Below, piece after piece: positions 44,991 through 56,156 of a stretch of DNA of 64,000 nucleotides (position 1 is its first letter; each line of letters starts with the position of its first letter). A model generated the notes under the pieces. It was not told where the DNA came from. It did no database searches and worked only from the letters and a program-made list of their open reading frames with translations. Both the position numbers and the translations under genes were made by a program. Source of the DNA: Zanthoxylum bungeanum (Eukaryota; Streptophyta; Magnoliopsida; Sapindales; Rutaceae); NCBI GenBank assembly GCA_019454045.1, contig SKCR01017747.1, positions 1 to 64,000 of the forward strand, given 5' to 3'.

Positions 44991-47902
44991 TGTGGGACAC
45001 AGAAACTGGGCGACGCACGCTGTTCCGGGCTCGCGGCCCGGTTGGGAGTACGGAGTAGCTCACGGGGGACTAAACCGGAGAATAATGGAGTCGCCACCCG
45101 GTGTGAACCGGGAAAATGAGATTTAAGGCCGCACTCACCCCTTGCAAGGGAAGACCTCAAACCTGTTGGGTTCAGAATGGTCCCTTACTTATGCCACTTG
45201 TAATGATATGATTTGTGCATAATTTAATCGAATCTAGCAACATACATTCCTAGGTATTCTATTTCCAAGTTCGCATGCATAAATCAAAGGTTCATCTAAG
45301 TTCACATGTAACACATTTTTAAGTTTACATACAACATATTTGCATATAATCTATGTCCGAATTTGCATGCATAAAGATCAATATGGCTAACATATAATGT
45401 TATAAGCACATTACATTCCATCATAGGCATGCCAGTAGATAATAATTGTACAATCACGCATGAAAGCAAATCGGAATAACGGCAAGCATATAACTTCATG
45501 AATATGTTGAATGGATGATTGCGGAAACATAATTAGGTAACTATCGTGTAAACATGCATCATGGAAACGAACATGTAATCTTGTGAACACAATGAATGAC
45601 TAAATGCGAGAACATAAACAATCAAAAAGGAAAATGACAAAATGAGTAACCATGCTTGAGATGTGATGGAAGATGACCTGTTTACCGTGGGCATTCGTGC
45701 GGCGTTCATATCCTTGTTCGAACGGTAAATAGAAGGTTCACGTTCGAGTAGCGTACGTAAACGCGTTCGAACGGAAATGAAACAGAATGCTCACTTCGTA
45801 TGGCGTTCGGAAACGCGTTCGAACAGAAATGAGACTTGATGCATGATAAGGCAAAATGCATGCGCGTTCGAGTTGCGTTCCTAAACGCGTTCGAACGAGC
45901 TGAGACAGAAAACATGCGTTCGTGCGGCGTTCTGAAACGCGTTCGAACGGGGTCACAGCAGTGACCTCCAAAATGCAGTAAACAACATGACACATACATG
46001 AACGGATGAATATATGACACCTAATAAATAATGATGGGCTCAAAGGCGCGGCAAAGCATCGTGGTAAAGGATTTTAACCTTTCAAAAATAGAGGACCTTT
46101 AATCGCACTTACTAAGCCCATGCGCAAACAACACAATACTTATATAAAAAGTGAAGACAATGATATCGGACTTCGTGTATCTGATTGAACATATTTCACA
46201 TCCAATCGAATAGACATTATCCGGCGCGACAAAGCATCGTGGTAAAGGATTTTAACCTCTCAAACTATAGGACCTTTAATCGTACTTACTAAGCCCATAC
46301 GCTAATAACACGATGCATATAAGAAATAAAGACAACAATATCGGACTTCGTATTCCCGATTGAACATATCTCACATTCAACCGAATATACATCATCCGGC
46401 GCGGCAAAGCATCGTGGTAAAGGATTTTAACCTCTCAAAATAGAGGACCTTTAATCGCACTTACTAAGCCCATGCACTTTATCTCATCATTACATAAACC
46501 AATAACATGCAGAAATCAAGTAGCGAATAGTAAACAAATCACAACAATATAAAACGAAATATGCGCCGTTTACTCAAGTGGTACATGAAGTTGTATCCCG
46601 AGTATAGATCATACTATTGTCCATTCGGAATCGGCTATGAAATTTATGTCCGGGTTTCCATCCTATATACCACAAGAGGCGACACATTTTCCATTTTTAT
46701 TCAAAGCCACACCATGCATCCACAAACGACACTCATGCGAATAAAACAATAAAAAAACGAATGACAATAAATAGAAAAAGTGCCCTCAGGTCTAACCTTT
46801 TAAATCACCTCTCGGATGTACGGTACACGATTGTCGGAAGGGCTAACACTCCGCAACTCCTCCGGTTCACTGCTCTCGTTCGTTGTCTCACTGTTTTGAG
46901 TTGTCGTTCTCCCTATTTTGCTGCTGTTTTTACTGTATTTCGTTGTTCTTTTGGTGACGTTTTCTGGTCACTACGTTTGCTGTATTTAGGCTACTATTCT
47001 TGGTGTATTTGGGGACTGTTTTGGGTGTGATTTGGGCTGCTGTTATGGTGTGGTTTGGGGACTGTTTTGGTGAGGTAAAGGGGCTATTTTGATGAGGTAA
47101 ATGGGGCTATTCGGGATGTGTTTTGGTCAAGGCAATGATGGTTCTTTGGTTTGTGATTTTCGGTTATTGAGAGTGAGGGAGAGTTGTGTCAATGAGCTTT
47201 GGGTGTATCTTGTGTGAATGAACTAGGAGTTTTCTGTGTGAATGAGCTAGGGTGTCAATGCCTTGCAGAATTTTTGTGGTTTGTATCAATATGCTACGGG
47301 GGGGAAGTGTCTTGGTTTTGGGTTTCTTTTATAGGCAAAGAGCTAGGGTTTCTCCTTGTTTGAAATGAAAGGAATCAATTGGTGTCTCACAAGGAAAGTC
47401 TAATATTTGATTGGGGGACATGTCTTGGCTAGATTAGGAATATGATATATTTAATTTGTTTTGTTTAGGCATATATATTTGTTGATTGATTTTAATTAGG
47501 CATGATTTTATTTGATATTTATTTTAATTTGGTATGTGATTTTTAGATTTTATTTAATTTCACCATGTGTTAAATATGTGTTTTATTAATTTGGATGTGT
47601 TTTATGGGCTTTGGTGGGATAATTGGGCTTGGGTGTGAGGCTAGCAGCAAAACCAGAAATACCGACATCGTTCTAACGCCTCTTCGAACGCTACACGAAC
47701 GCCCGTAATCTGCTTGACGTTCGAACGAAGTAACGAAGGCAGAACGAACGAAAACAGTGAATTTGTGAAATGAATCTGATGACATGTCTATTCTGAATTT
47801 CCACTTCCGACGTCCGTTTCCCGTGACTTCCATGACTTAAAAGGTAGGGTCTCCAAATGAGACTCATTATAGGGACTTATATGCAAAAATGCAGTGCCTA
47901 CA
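44991..47902 (-). repeat. 3' LTR of D
   Basis: 2912 bp. It contains a cluster of CGTTCGAACG palindromes (about 45690-45950), three tandem units of about 176 bp (starts 46045, 46223, 46398), and a second CGAACG cluster at 47670-47760. Open frames across the palindrome cluster are not genes. Confidence 0.93.
46045..46480. repeat. Tandem ~176-bp units inside the D LTR
   Basis: Starts at GGCGCGGCAAAGCATCGTGG at 46045, 46223 and 46398, spacing 178 and 175 bp. The other LTR has the same at 51184, 51362 and 51537 with identical spacing, so the duplication predates insertion. Confidence 0.88.
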
Positions 47903-47917
47903 GTCGCCCCCACTTTG
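47903..47917 (-). other. Polypurine tract of D
   Basis: The minus strand reads CAAAGTGGGGGCGAC, followed at once by the LTR start TGTAGGCACTGC. Confidence 0.88.
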
Positions 47918-48076
47918 ATGAGACTTGTGTAATGTGTAATAGTGACAATCATATCAAAGTTATGCAATGCATTTCAACTTACCTGGCTCGCCAGCTGCCA
48001 CTTGACTTGCCAAGTGTTGAGTTGAGTTGATTTGGTGGTGAGGTGCTGCGACCTCTGGTTCATTCCCGAACCGTGC

Positions 48077-48357
48077 TCCATTTTTGGAGCGCCGTTTTCG
48101 GCATCTGTTGTGTGTGCTCCATTTTGGAGCGCCATTTTCGGCATCTGTTGTGTGTGCTCCATTTTTGAACGCCATTTTCGGCATTTGCTGTGTGTGCTCC
48201 ATCTTGGAGCGCCATTTTCGGCATCTGTTGTGTGTGCTCCATTTTGGAACGCCATTTTCGGCATTTGCTGTGTGTGCTCCATTTTGGAACGCCATTTTCG
48301 GCCTTTGCTGTGTGTGCTCTATTTTGGAACGCCATTTTCGGCATTTGCTGTGGTAGC
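48077..48357. repeat. Minisatellite 1 in D: seven 40-bp units
   Basis: Unit starts at 48077, 48118, 48158, 48198, 48238, 48278 and 48318 (the first unit is 41 bp). Core is CATTTTGGAGCGCCATTTTC. Because 40 is not a multiple of three and the unit lacks stops, all six frames stay open here, giving several repetitive pseudo-proteins of 90-145 codons. Confidence 0.95.
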
Positions 48358-48500
48358 GGTCTATTTCTGAACCGTGCTGTCCGAGAATGTGGCTCATTTT
48401 TGAACCATTACTTGATGAGGTGGTCTTTGCCGCTACAATCCTGTGAATACAAAATAAAAATTGTATGTATGTGATATGTATGCATGTATGTATGGATGCA

Positions 48501-49024
48501 TGATGCCGATGTGGGCCTCGCCCCCAAACCGATACCGATGTGGGCCTCGCCCCTAAACTGACACTGATGTGGGCCTCGCCCCCAAACTGATACTGAAGTG
48601 GGCCTCGGCCCTGTGACTCATCCCTAAACTGATACTGATGTAGGCCTCGGCCTTAAACTGATACTGATGTGGGCCTCGACCTTAAACTGATACTAATGTG
48701 GGCCTCGACCCTCGGGACTCATCCCCAAACTAATACTGGTGTGGGCCTCGGCCCTAGGACTCATCCCCAAACTGATACTAATGTAGGCCTCGGCCCTGGG
48801 ACTCATCCCCAAACTGATGCATGTGTGGGCCTCAGCCCTAACTGATACTGACATGGGCCTCGCCCCAGACTGATACTGATATGGGCCTCGCCCCAGACTG
48901 ATACTGATATGGGCCTCGCCCTAGACTGATACTGATATGGGTCTCGCCCCAGACTGATACTGATATGGGCCTCGCCCCAGACTGATACTGATATGGGCCT
49001 CAACCCTGGGACTTGTCCCCAAAC
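48501..49024. repeat. Minisatellite 2 in D: 16 units of 28/29 or 42/43 bp
   Basis: Core TGATACTGATGTGGGCCTCG. Unit lengths in order: three of 29, one of 42, two of 29, then 43, 42, 42, then six of 28, then 42. The long form adds a 14-bp GACTCATCCCCAAAC-type tail. The six 28-bp units near the end are almost identical, so they expanded last. Confidence 0.95.
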
Positions 49025-50159
49025 CGCTGAAGTCATATTGATGCTTCTGATTGGCTTTCATTTGCCGCTTCCTCTCTTTCTTCTTCAAAACCTGTGAACA
49101 CAAAACAAACACAAAACAAAAAAATGAATGTAAAATATGTTACGTGTATGCATGCATGCGTGAATGAGTTTCCTATCCCCGTGGGTTAGGTCTTCTGCCA
49201 ATTCCCTTGATGACTGCTCGGTCTTTTGACAAGTCTGCCCTCTTCCCTGACCAACGGGTATCTATGATGGCTTTCAAGATAAAATGGGGTTAACATGGTG
49301 CATGTATGCATGAGATGTGTGTGATGTATAGAATGCATGGGTCGACCCATTATCATTTTAAGCGTTTAACCACACAATTGCGCGGTGCAAACTTGTCCCA
49401 GTTGAAAAGACCCAACATGCTTACACCTTTGCGATAATATAGCTAAACTACTTCAATGATAGGGGGCCCAAATACAAGCATACATAGATAATTTCTACAG
49501 AGAGGCCCATCAACATTCCAGAAGCTTTTGGCCTAATTGTCATAGGAATACAAACTCGTCCCAGTTTAAATGGCCCAACAAGTTCGCATTTCTGACAAGA
49601 AGTCCAACTGCATCCAAATGAGGATGGTCCACAAGCACAAGGAAATAGTTGCTATAGGCCATACAATTCCGGTCTACGTGTGGGTTTGCGGGAGTGTAGA
49701 CAAAGACTCTTGCTGGCGAAGGATTACCCACAACTAGGTCTCCCCACTCAATGGTTCGAGCGACCAAGTGAGCGCACCTTTTTTATACCTTACAGTATGT
49801 GCCAACGAGATATGGTGTGTGACTGACTGTCAGATGGATTTCCCATTGTAGATTCCCCAGAGGGAGGGTGGAGCGAGGCTCTCTTAAGTACCCTAGCCTC
49901 TTAGGCTCTTATCGCTTGGTGACAAGAATAAACAACGAGTCATCCAAATTAGTCCATCACAATAGGCTACCAGTAAATGATTATCTAGGTGCCTTCACAA
50001 CTTTTCCTTATCGAAAGGTAGTGAATGAAGGAAGACACCAAACCATTACCCAGCCTTAAAGAATGCCTTTGATTAAACCCCTTTCAACCCACGGTAGACA
50101 CGGTTAATTAAAGCACAAATCATAATATTACAAGACATTATTTCGGGGCCGATTCTCTA
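49025..50159 (-). other. D leader, non-coding
   Basis: Between minisatellite 2 and the primer site. No coding frame. Contains 'cttaggctcttatcg' near 49898, also found at about 60592 near the H leader. Much of it is unique in the window. Confidence 0.6.
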
Positions 50160-50177
50160 TCCCCAGTGGAGTCGCCA
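50160..50177 (-). other. Primer binding site of D (tRNA-Arg type)
   Basis: The minus strand reads TGGCGACTCCACTGGGGA, three bases from the 5' LTR. I assign it to arginine tRNA from the known Ogre/Tat primer site. The exact tRNA should be confirmed. Confidence 0.8.
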
Positions 50178-52864
50178 GACTGTGGGACACAGAAACTGAG
50201 CGACGCACGCTGTCCCGGGCTCGCGGCCCGCTTGGGAGTACGGAGTAGCCCGCGGGGGACTAAACCGGAGAATAATGGAGTCGCCACCCGGTGTGAACCG
50301 GTAAAATGAGATTTAAGGCCGCACTCACCCCTCGCAAGGGAATACCTCAACCTGTTGGGTTCGGAATGGTCCCTTACTTATGCCACTTTTAATGATGTGA
50401 TTTCTGCAATAATTTAATCGAATCTAGCAACATACATTCCTAAGGGTATTCTATTTCCAAGTTCGCATGCATAAATCAAGGTTCATCTAAGTTCACATGT
50501 AACACATTTTAAAGTTTACATACAGCCTATTTGCATATAATCTATGTCCGAATTTGCATGCATAAAGATCAATATGGCTAGCATACAATGTTATAAGCAC
50601 ATTACATTCCATCATATGCATGCCAGTAGATAATAATTGTACAATCACGCATAAAAGCAAATCGGAATAACGGCGAGCATATAACTTCATGAATATGTTG
50701 AATGGATGAATGCGGAAACATAATTAGGTAACTACCGTGTAAACATGCATCATGGAAACGAACATGTAATCTTGTGAACACAATGAATGACTAAATGTGA
50801 GAACATGAACAATCAAAAAGGCAAATGACAAAATGAGTAACCATGTTTGAGATGTGATGGAAGATGACCTGTTTACCGTGGGCGTTCGTGCGACGTTCGT
50901 ATCCGCGTTCGAACGGTAAACAGAAGGTTTGCATTCGAGTAGCATTCGTAAACGCGTTCGAACGGAAATGAGACCTGATGCATGATAAGGCAAAATGCAT
51001 ACGCGTTCGAGTTGCGTTCGTAAACGCGTTCGAACGAGCTGAGACAGAAAACATGCGTTCGTACGGCGTTCTGATACGCGTTCGGACGGGGTCACAGCAG
51101 TGACCTCCAAAATGCAGTAAACAACATGACACATACATGAACGGATGAATAGATGACACCTAATAAATAATGATGGGCTCAAAGGCGCGGCAAAGCATCG
51201 TGGTAAATGATTTTAACCTCTCAAAATAGAGGACCTTTAATCGCACTTACTAAGCCCATGCGCAAACAACACAATACTTATATAAAAAAGTGAAGACAAT
51301 GATATCAGACTTCGTGTATCCGATTGAACATATTTCACATCCAATCGAATAGACATTATCCGGCGCGGCAAAGCATCGTGGTAAAGGATTTTAACCTCTC
51401 AAACTAGAGGACCTTTAATCGCACTTACTAAGCTCATACGTTAATAACACGATGCATATAAGAAATAAAGACAACAATATCGGACTTCGTATACCCAATT
51501 GAACATATCTCACATTCAACCGAATATACATCATCCGGCGCGGCAAAGCATCGTGGTAAATGATTTTAACCTCTCAAAATAGAGGACCTTTAATCGCACT
51601 TACTAAGCCCATGCGCTTTATCTCATCATTACATAAACCAATAACATGTAAAAATCAAGTAGCGAATAGTAAACAAATCACAACAACATAAAACGAAATA
51701 TGCACCGTTTACTCAAGTGGTACGTGGAGTTGTATCCCGAGTACAAATCATACTACCGTCCATTCGGAATCGACTATGAAATTTATGTCTGGGTTTCCAT
51801 CCTATATACCACAAAAGGCGACACATTTTCCATTTTATTCAAAGCCACAACATGCATCCACAAATGACTCTCATGCGAATAAAATAATAAAAAAAAACGA
51901 ATGACAATAAATAGAAAAAAGTGCCCTCAGGTCTAACCTTTTAAATCACCTCTCGGATGTACGGTACACGATCATCGGAAGGGATAACACTCTGCAACTC
52001 CTCTGGTTCACTGGTTCACTGCTCTCGTTCGTTGTCTCACTGTTTTGAGTTGTCGTTCTCCCTGTTTTGCTGCTATTTTTACAGTATTTCACTGTTCTTT
52101 CAGTGACATTTTCTGGTCACTACGTTTGCTGTATTTAGGCTACTATTCTTCGTGTATTTGGGGACTATTTTGGGTGTGATTTGGGCTGCTGTTATGGTGT
52201 GGTTTGGGGACTGTTTTGGTGAGGTAAAAGGGCTGTTTTGATGAGGTAAATGGGGCTATTCGGGATGTGTTTTGGTCAAGGCAATGAGGGTTCTTTGGTT
52301 TGCGATTTTCGGTTATTGAGAGTGAGAGAGAGTTGTGTCAATGAGCTTGGGTGTTTCTTGTGTGAATGAACTAGGAGTTTTCTGTGTGAATGAGCTAGGG
52401 TGTCAATGCCTTGCATAATTTTTTTGGTTTGTATCAATATGCTCCGGGGGCGAAGTGTCTTGGTTTTGGGTTTCTTTTATAGGCAAAGAGCTAGGGTTTC
52501 TCCTTGTTTGAAATGAAGGAATCAATTGGTGTCTCACAAGAAAGTCTAATATTTGATTAGGGGACATGTCTTGGCTAGATTAGGAATATGATATATTTAA
52601 TTTGTTTTGTTTAGGCATATAATATTTGTTGATTGATTTTAATTAGGCATGATTTTATTTGATATTTATTTTAATTTGGTATGTGATTTTTAGATTTTAT
52701 TTAATTTCACCATGTGTTAAATATGTGTTTTTATTAATTTGGATGTGTTTTATGGGCTTTGGTTGGCTAATTGGGCTTGGGTGTGAGGCTAGCAGTAAAA
52801 CCAGAAATACCGACACCGTTCGAACGCCTCTTCGAACGCTACACGAACGCTCGCAATCTGCTTG

Positions 52865-54034
52865 TGATGAGTGGTAAATCTATCACTATTACCCACTCAT
52901 TTAACCTAATATTTTGTATAGTTTCTTGAGTTTTGTGAATATTTTGATGTGTTTTGTGTTATTTTGTAGATAAATAAAGTTTCAGGACATTCTGGAGGTG
53001 ATTTGGGCCAAAACAGTGAAAATGGACGAAAAGGGAATTTTGGTAATTTCCCGCGTCGCGACGCCTAACATGCGCCGAACAGTGCTAACGTGCGGCGGGT
53101 CCACGTGTCAGAATCTGAAAAGTTGACTTTGCTAACGTGTGTCGTGCCACGTGTCACCATCATATAAGATCTACTAACGTGCGTATGCCACGTGTCATCA
53201 TCTCAAGTTGCCGACAATCACCACCGCCACATCATCATGACGTCACCGCCACATCATCATGACGTCATCAATGACGTCATCACAATTATTGAGTTATCAT
53301 GACGTATGTGTTACTTATCTGGGGTTGTGATGAATTCTAATATCACCGGTTTATAAGGGGTTATTTTATAGTTTGGGTAATTTAAAGGTTTACTTATTAA
53401 GTCTTAAGCTTAATGCTTCTTGTTGTCTGATCACCAATAAGATTGATGTGGTAAATCTAAAATGAACTAGACATAGGGATTTTAGGTTTCAGCCTTACAC
53501 TTAATAGCCCACGATCTTCTTTGAGGATAGATAACCCTTTAATAGATTTCCTTACAGGATAGACATATACCTGTCGGGCGGGGGTAGCCATAATTGGAAC
53601 TTAAACTTAATGAATCCAGATAATTTGGTTGACATAGACATATGGTTCAATTGGGTTAAACTGGGTATTTGCGTCTGACCATCGACAAAGGCTTTTGCAT
53701 AATTTAGTGTTCCAGGTTAGTAAACTGATTTATTACACAAACATGAAATAACTACTCCATCTTTTAAATGATATTAGAATGATTCACAACCCTAGATCTT
53801 TGTGTCTTTTGTTATTTTCTTTAGTATTTTCTTGTCTTTTTATTTATTTAGCAATTCTACAATCAATCAAATCAATCAAGTAATCATTCTCTTCTCTCTC
53901 AATTAGATATCTGTAAATAAATAGATTCAATAATTAATAACAACAGTAGGAATTAAGTCCTCGTGGGATCGATATTTTTATACTACTTGAACGATACGTG
54001 CGCTTGCATTATACGCGTGTGTTTATGCCGGTCA
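52865..54034 (+). repeat. 5' LTR of C1
   Basis: 1170 bp, TGATGAGTGG to ATGCCGGTCA. Related by order of landmarks to C0 (296-1631) and C2 (32489-43330), both antisense. It carries a dense ACGT-motif block in U3, then a TATA candidate. Confidence 0.85.
53086..53305 (+). promoter_or_regulatory. ACGT-core bZIP-type motif cluster in the C1 LTR
   Basis: Three copies of CCACGTGTCA (53101-53110, 53147-53156, 53188-53197), each preceded by CTAACGTG, then three exact TGACGTCA palindromes (53238-53245, 53260-53267, 53272-53279) and TGACGTAT at 53300. These are G-box/ABRE and TGA/CRE-type cores known to bind plant bZIP factors. A TATA candidate (TTATAAGG near 53351) lies downstream, which is the right place for a U3 enhancer. 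Confidence 0.7.
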
Positions 54035-54039
54035 AGTTT

Positions 54040-54057
54040 TGGCGCCGTTGCCGGGGA
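54040..54057 (+). other. Primer binding site of C1 (tRNA-Asp type)
   Basis: TGGCGCCGTTGCCGGGGA, five bases after the LTR. It is the complement of the 3' end of plant aspartate tRNA and the usual site of Athila-like elements. Confidence 0.92.
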
Positions 54058-54286
54058 CTTATTTTTCTTGAGTTATTAATTTTGAAGCTATCTAATTTAC
54101 TTATATCTAATTTTCTTTATTTTTATCTGTAATTTTTATCTCTTTCTTTTGTTTTCAGGTGATTGAAAAATAGAACATTATTGGGAGATTGAGAGATCAC
54201 GAGCTTTACTAGAAGATACACCCCAAATCTGGGAGCAACAGTCCGGTTTTCTAAGGCCTGTTTTCTAGCCCAACAATTATCACTGG

Positions 54287-55468
54287 ATGCCAGAACCAAG
54301 CAATACCACATTTGCTCAACAAGACACAATGGGGAGATGTGACATATGTAATGGTAACCACCCTAGAGATTATTGCAAATACAACTACCATCCAGGGTGG
54401 CAGAGCTATCAAGATCCTTCATGGTATGACGAGCCATCATATTTCACAGAACCACATTTTCCATCTTATCCACCACCCACCTACAATGATCTTCATCAAC
54501 AATCAGAACCATCAGAGGAAGATCAGTTGCTAAACATGCTCGAAGATATGTTCAAGAAACGAAAAGAAAAGTTGGATACAATGCTTGAAACAAGCCAGAA
54601 TCAATTTGAAAGTATTCAGAGACAATCAGAATTCATTCAGAAGATGACAGATCAAATGAGACAATTCACAGAAAACCAGAACTACATACCTCAAGAACCA
54701 GTTTCAGATGACACTGATGAAGCCTTCGAGTACCAATCATTTCACAATGACACTTCAACAGAGGAGGAGGCTGAGCAGTATCAACAACCAGAGGTATCGG
54801 TTCAGGAGCCTGAACCGACAAAGTCTCAATTTGACTTTTATTATTTAGATTCTGACGAGGATGAAGCTGATCTATTTGTACCAACTGCACCAACAACGGA
54901 GGATCAAACTTTCAATCCTCAAAATGAAGATCTTGGAGCATGATTTACCATGATGTTTGAAGAAGATCTATCTGAACCATCCATTCCAGTCATATCATAG
55001 GATGAAAACCTAATGTCAGAAACATCTTTGCATCCTCAGGTTGACAATTTTGAAGCATGGATTTCACAGATGACAGATGAAGAGCTGAATACAAGAATTT
55101 TACAATACATCTGTGAAGAAAATGTGGAACAAGAAGCAGAGCAAATGGAGAAGCAAATGTCTGACCTTAATAAAGATCCAGAGCATTCATGAGAAACATC
55201 GCTATTTTGGGGAATACAAATCAAAGATATCGCCCAGAAGCTTGACAGAATGGAACTCCCATTCCAAGTCAAGCACCATACGAGACCTCCTGATTTTCAT
55301 TCTTTCTTTTCAGGAACCACTGGAGCAACAAAGATAAAAAAGGTGGCACAAGCACTGAATGAGACAAAATTCTTTTTGCCACTTTATTGTTGGAAGAAAC
55401 CATTCAAAAGCAATGCTCATGGGATTTTCTTTAATCAGACATCCAAAAAAACACTGAAACCTCCTTGA
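54287..55468 (+). pseudogene. C1 zinc-knuckle protein, three nonsense codons
   Basis: One continuous frame of about 390 codons broken only by TGA 54941, TAG 54998 and TGA 55190, with no frameshift. Residues 18-30 form a zinc knuckle CDICNGNHPRDYC, followed by a Tyr/Pro-rich stretch, a Lys/Glu/Gln-rich probable coiled coil (about residues 80-130), and an acidic Gln-rich region. The final part has 'ELPFQVKHHTRPPDF' and, after a further TGA, 'LALAGRQPM'. The motif resembles the gag nucleocapsid knuckle of Athila-type elements, but the capsid and pol are absent. The function is unknown. It may be a gag remnant that kept RNA binding. Confidence 0.75.
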
Positions 55469-55960
55469 CAGATAGATTTCAGTCATGTCTGGCTGAAGAC
55501 GAAAAATTTAGCGCTAGCTGGGAGGCAACCCATGGAATTTGTTGTAATTTCTGTTTTCATATTTTGTTTATACATATTATAGAGTTTTTAATTTTGTGTG
55601 TTATTTTTGTAGGGAAAAGCACAAATGAAGCATTTTAAGACAGAAGGAATGGTGTTTGGCAATCACAAAAATGAGAAACAATTCATTAGCAATGGCTGAG
55701 TAAAGAATTAATTCTTGAGACGCATCCTAATGAATTTATACTAAACGAGTGGCGTATTGCGTACACAATTCCGTTACCTTAATTATTGCTTTGATTCGCT
55801 TTTCTGCTGTAATTATCTTTATTTTCGTAGACAGGATCCAGACTTTTTGACCTTTCACAATTTCATTTTGTTGTTTAGCTAAACAAGCTTCATATGGAAG
55901 ATACTAGTGCTATTATTACTTACCCTTTTCAGGTACTATAAATCCAGCTCATCATTGCAC
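55469..55960 (+). other. C1 3' untranslated region
   Basis: Begins with the conserved GCTGGGAGGCAACCCA box. Several TTTTTGTAG / TTTCGTAG / TTTTCAG strings look like splice acceptors. No LTR follows. Confidence 0.5.
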
Positions 55961-56156
55961 TTTTGACGTTCGAACGAAGTAATGAACGCATCACGAACGA
56001 AAACAGTGAATTTGTGAAATGAATCTGATGCCATGCCTATTCTGAATTTCCCCTTCCGACGTTCATTTCCCGCGAATTCCGTGACTTAAAAGGTAGTGTC
56101 TCCAAATGAGACTCATCATAGGGACTTATATGCAAAAATGCAGTGCCTACAGAAAG

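Larger units (their letters stand above)
52865..55960 (+). mobile_element. C1: non-autonomous Athila-like Gypsy element, 3' LTR missing
   Basis: It interrupts the D LTR between CTTG (52861-52864) and ACGTTC (55966). The intact site is seen in the other D LTR near 47726. 5' LTR 52865-54034, primer site 54040-54057, one broken reading frame, then the conserved GCTGGGAGGCAACCCA region (55518-55533) and a 3' untranslated stretch. No second LTR is present and the right junction (TTTTG) matches the left (GCTTG) poorly, so the 3' LTR was lost or the end is unusual. Confidence 0.78.
44991..56151 (-). mobile_element. D: Tat/Ogre-type non-autonomous Gypsy element
   Basis: TSD GAAAG at 44986-44990 and 56152-56156. 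+ strand ends are TGTGGGACAC and GTGCCTACA. It has two LTRs of about 2.9 kb (44991-47902 and 50181-56151, the latter carrying C1). The interior is only 2.28 kb, with a primer site next to the right LTR and a polypurine tract next to the left LTR, so the element is antisense. There is no gag or pol. The interior is dominated by two minisatellites. Primer site, tract and minisatellites next to the 3' LTR are traits of the Tat/Ogre lineage. Confidence 0.92.
50181..56151 (-). repeat. 5' LTR of D, interrupted by C1
   Basis: LTR pieces are 50181-52864 and about 55962-56151. It aligns with 44991-47902 throughout, including palindrome cluster (50880-51100) and tandem units, with scattered substitutions. 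Confidence 0.92.

Noticed and set aside
45706..46043. Arg-rich minus frames around the CGTTCGAACG cluster
   Set aside because: Caused by repeated CGNACG codons in the palindromes. Different frames are open in the two LTRs.
47960..48397. 145-, 102-, 94- and 112-codon repetitive frames, sense and antisense
   Set aside because: They arise because the 40-bp minisatellite has no stop in any frame. All frames are open at once, and no conserved protein fits.
48501..49024. Regular repeats with near-constant units, like a CRISPR array
   Set aside because: Units are contiguous without unique spacers, lie inside an LTR element of a plant genome, and no cas genes are near.
48803..49036. Repetitive 77-codon minus-strand frame
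   Set aside because: Product of minisatellite 2 (28-bp and 42-bp units). No start context and no homologue known to me.
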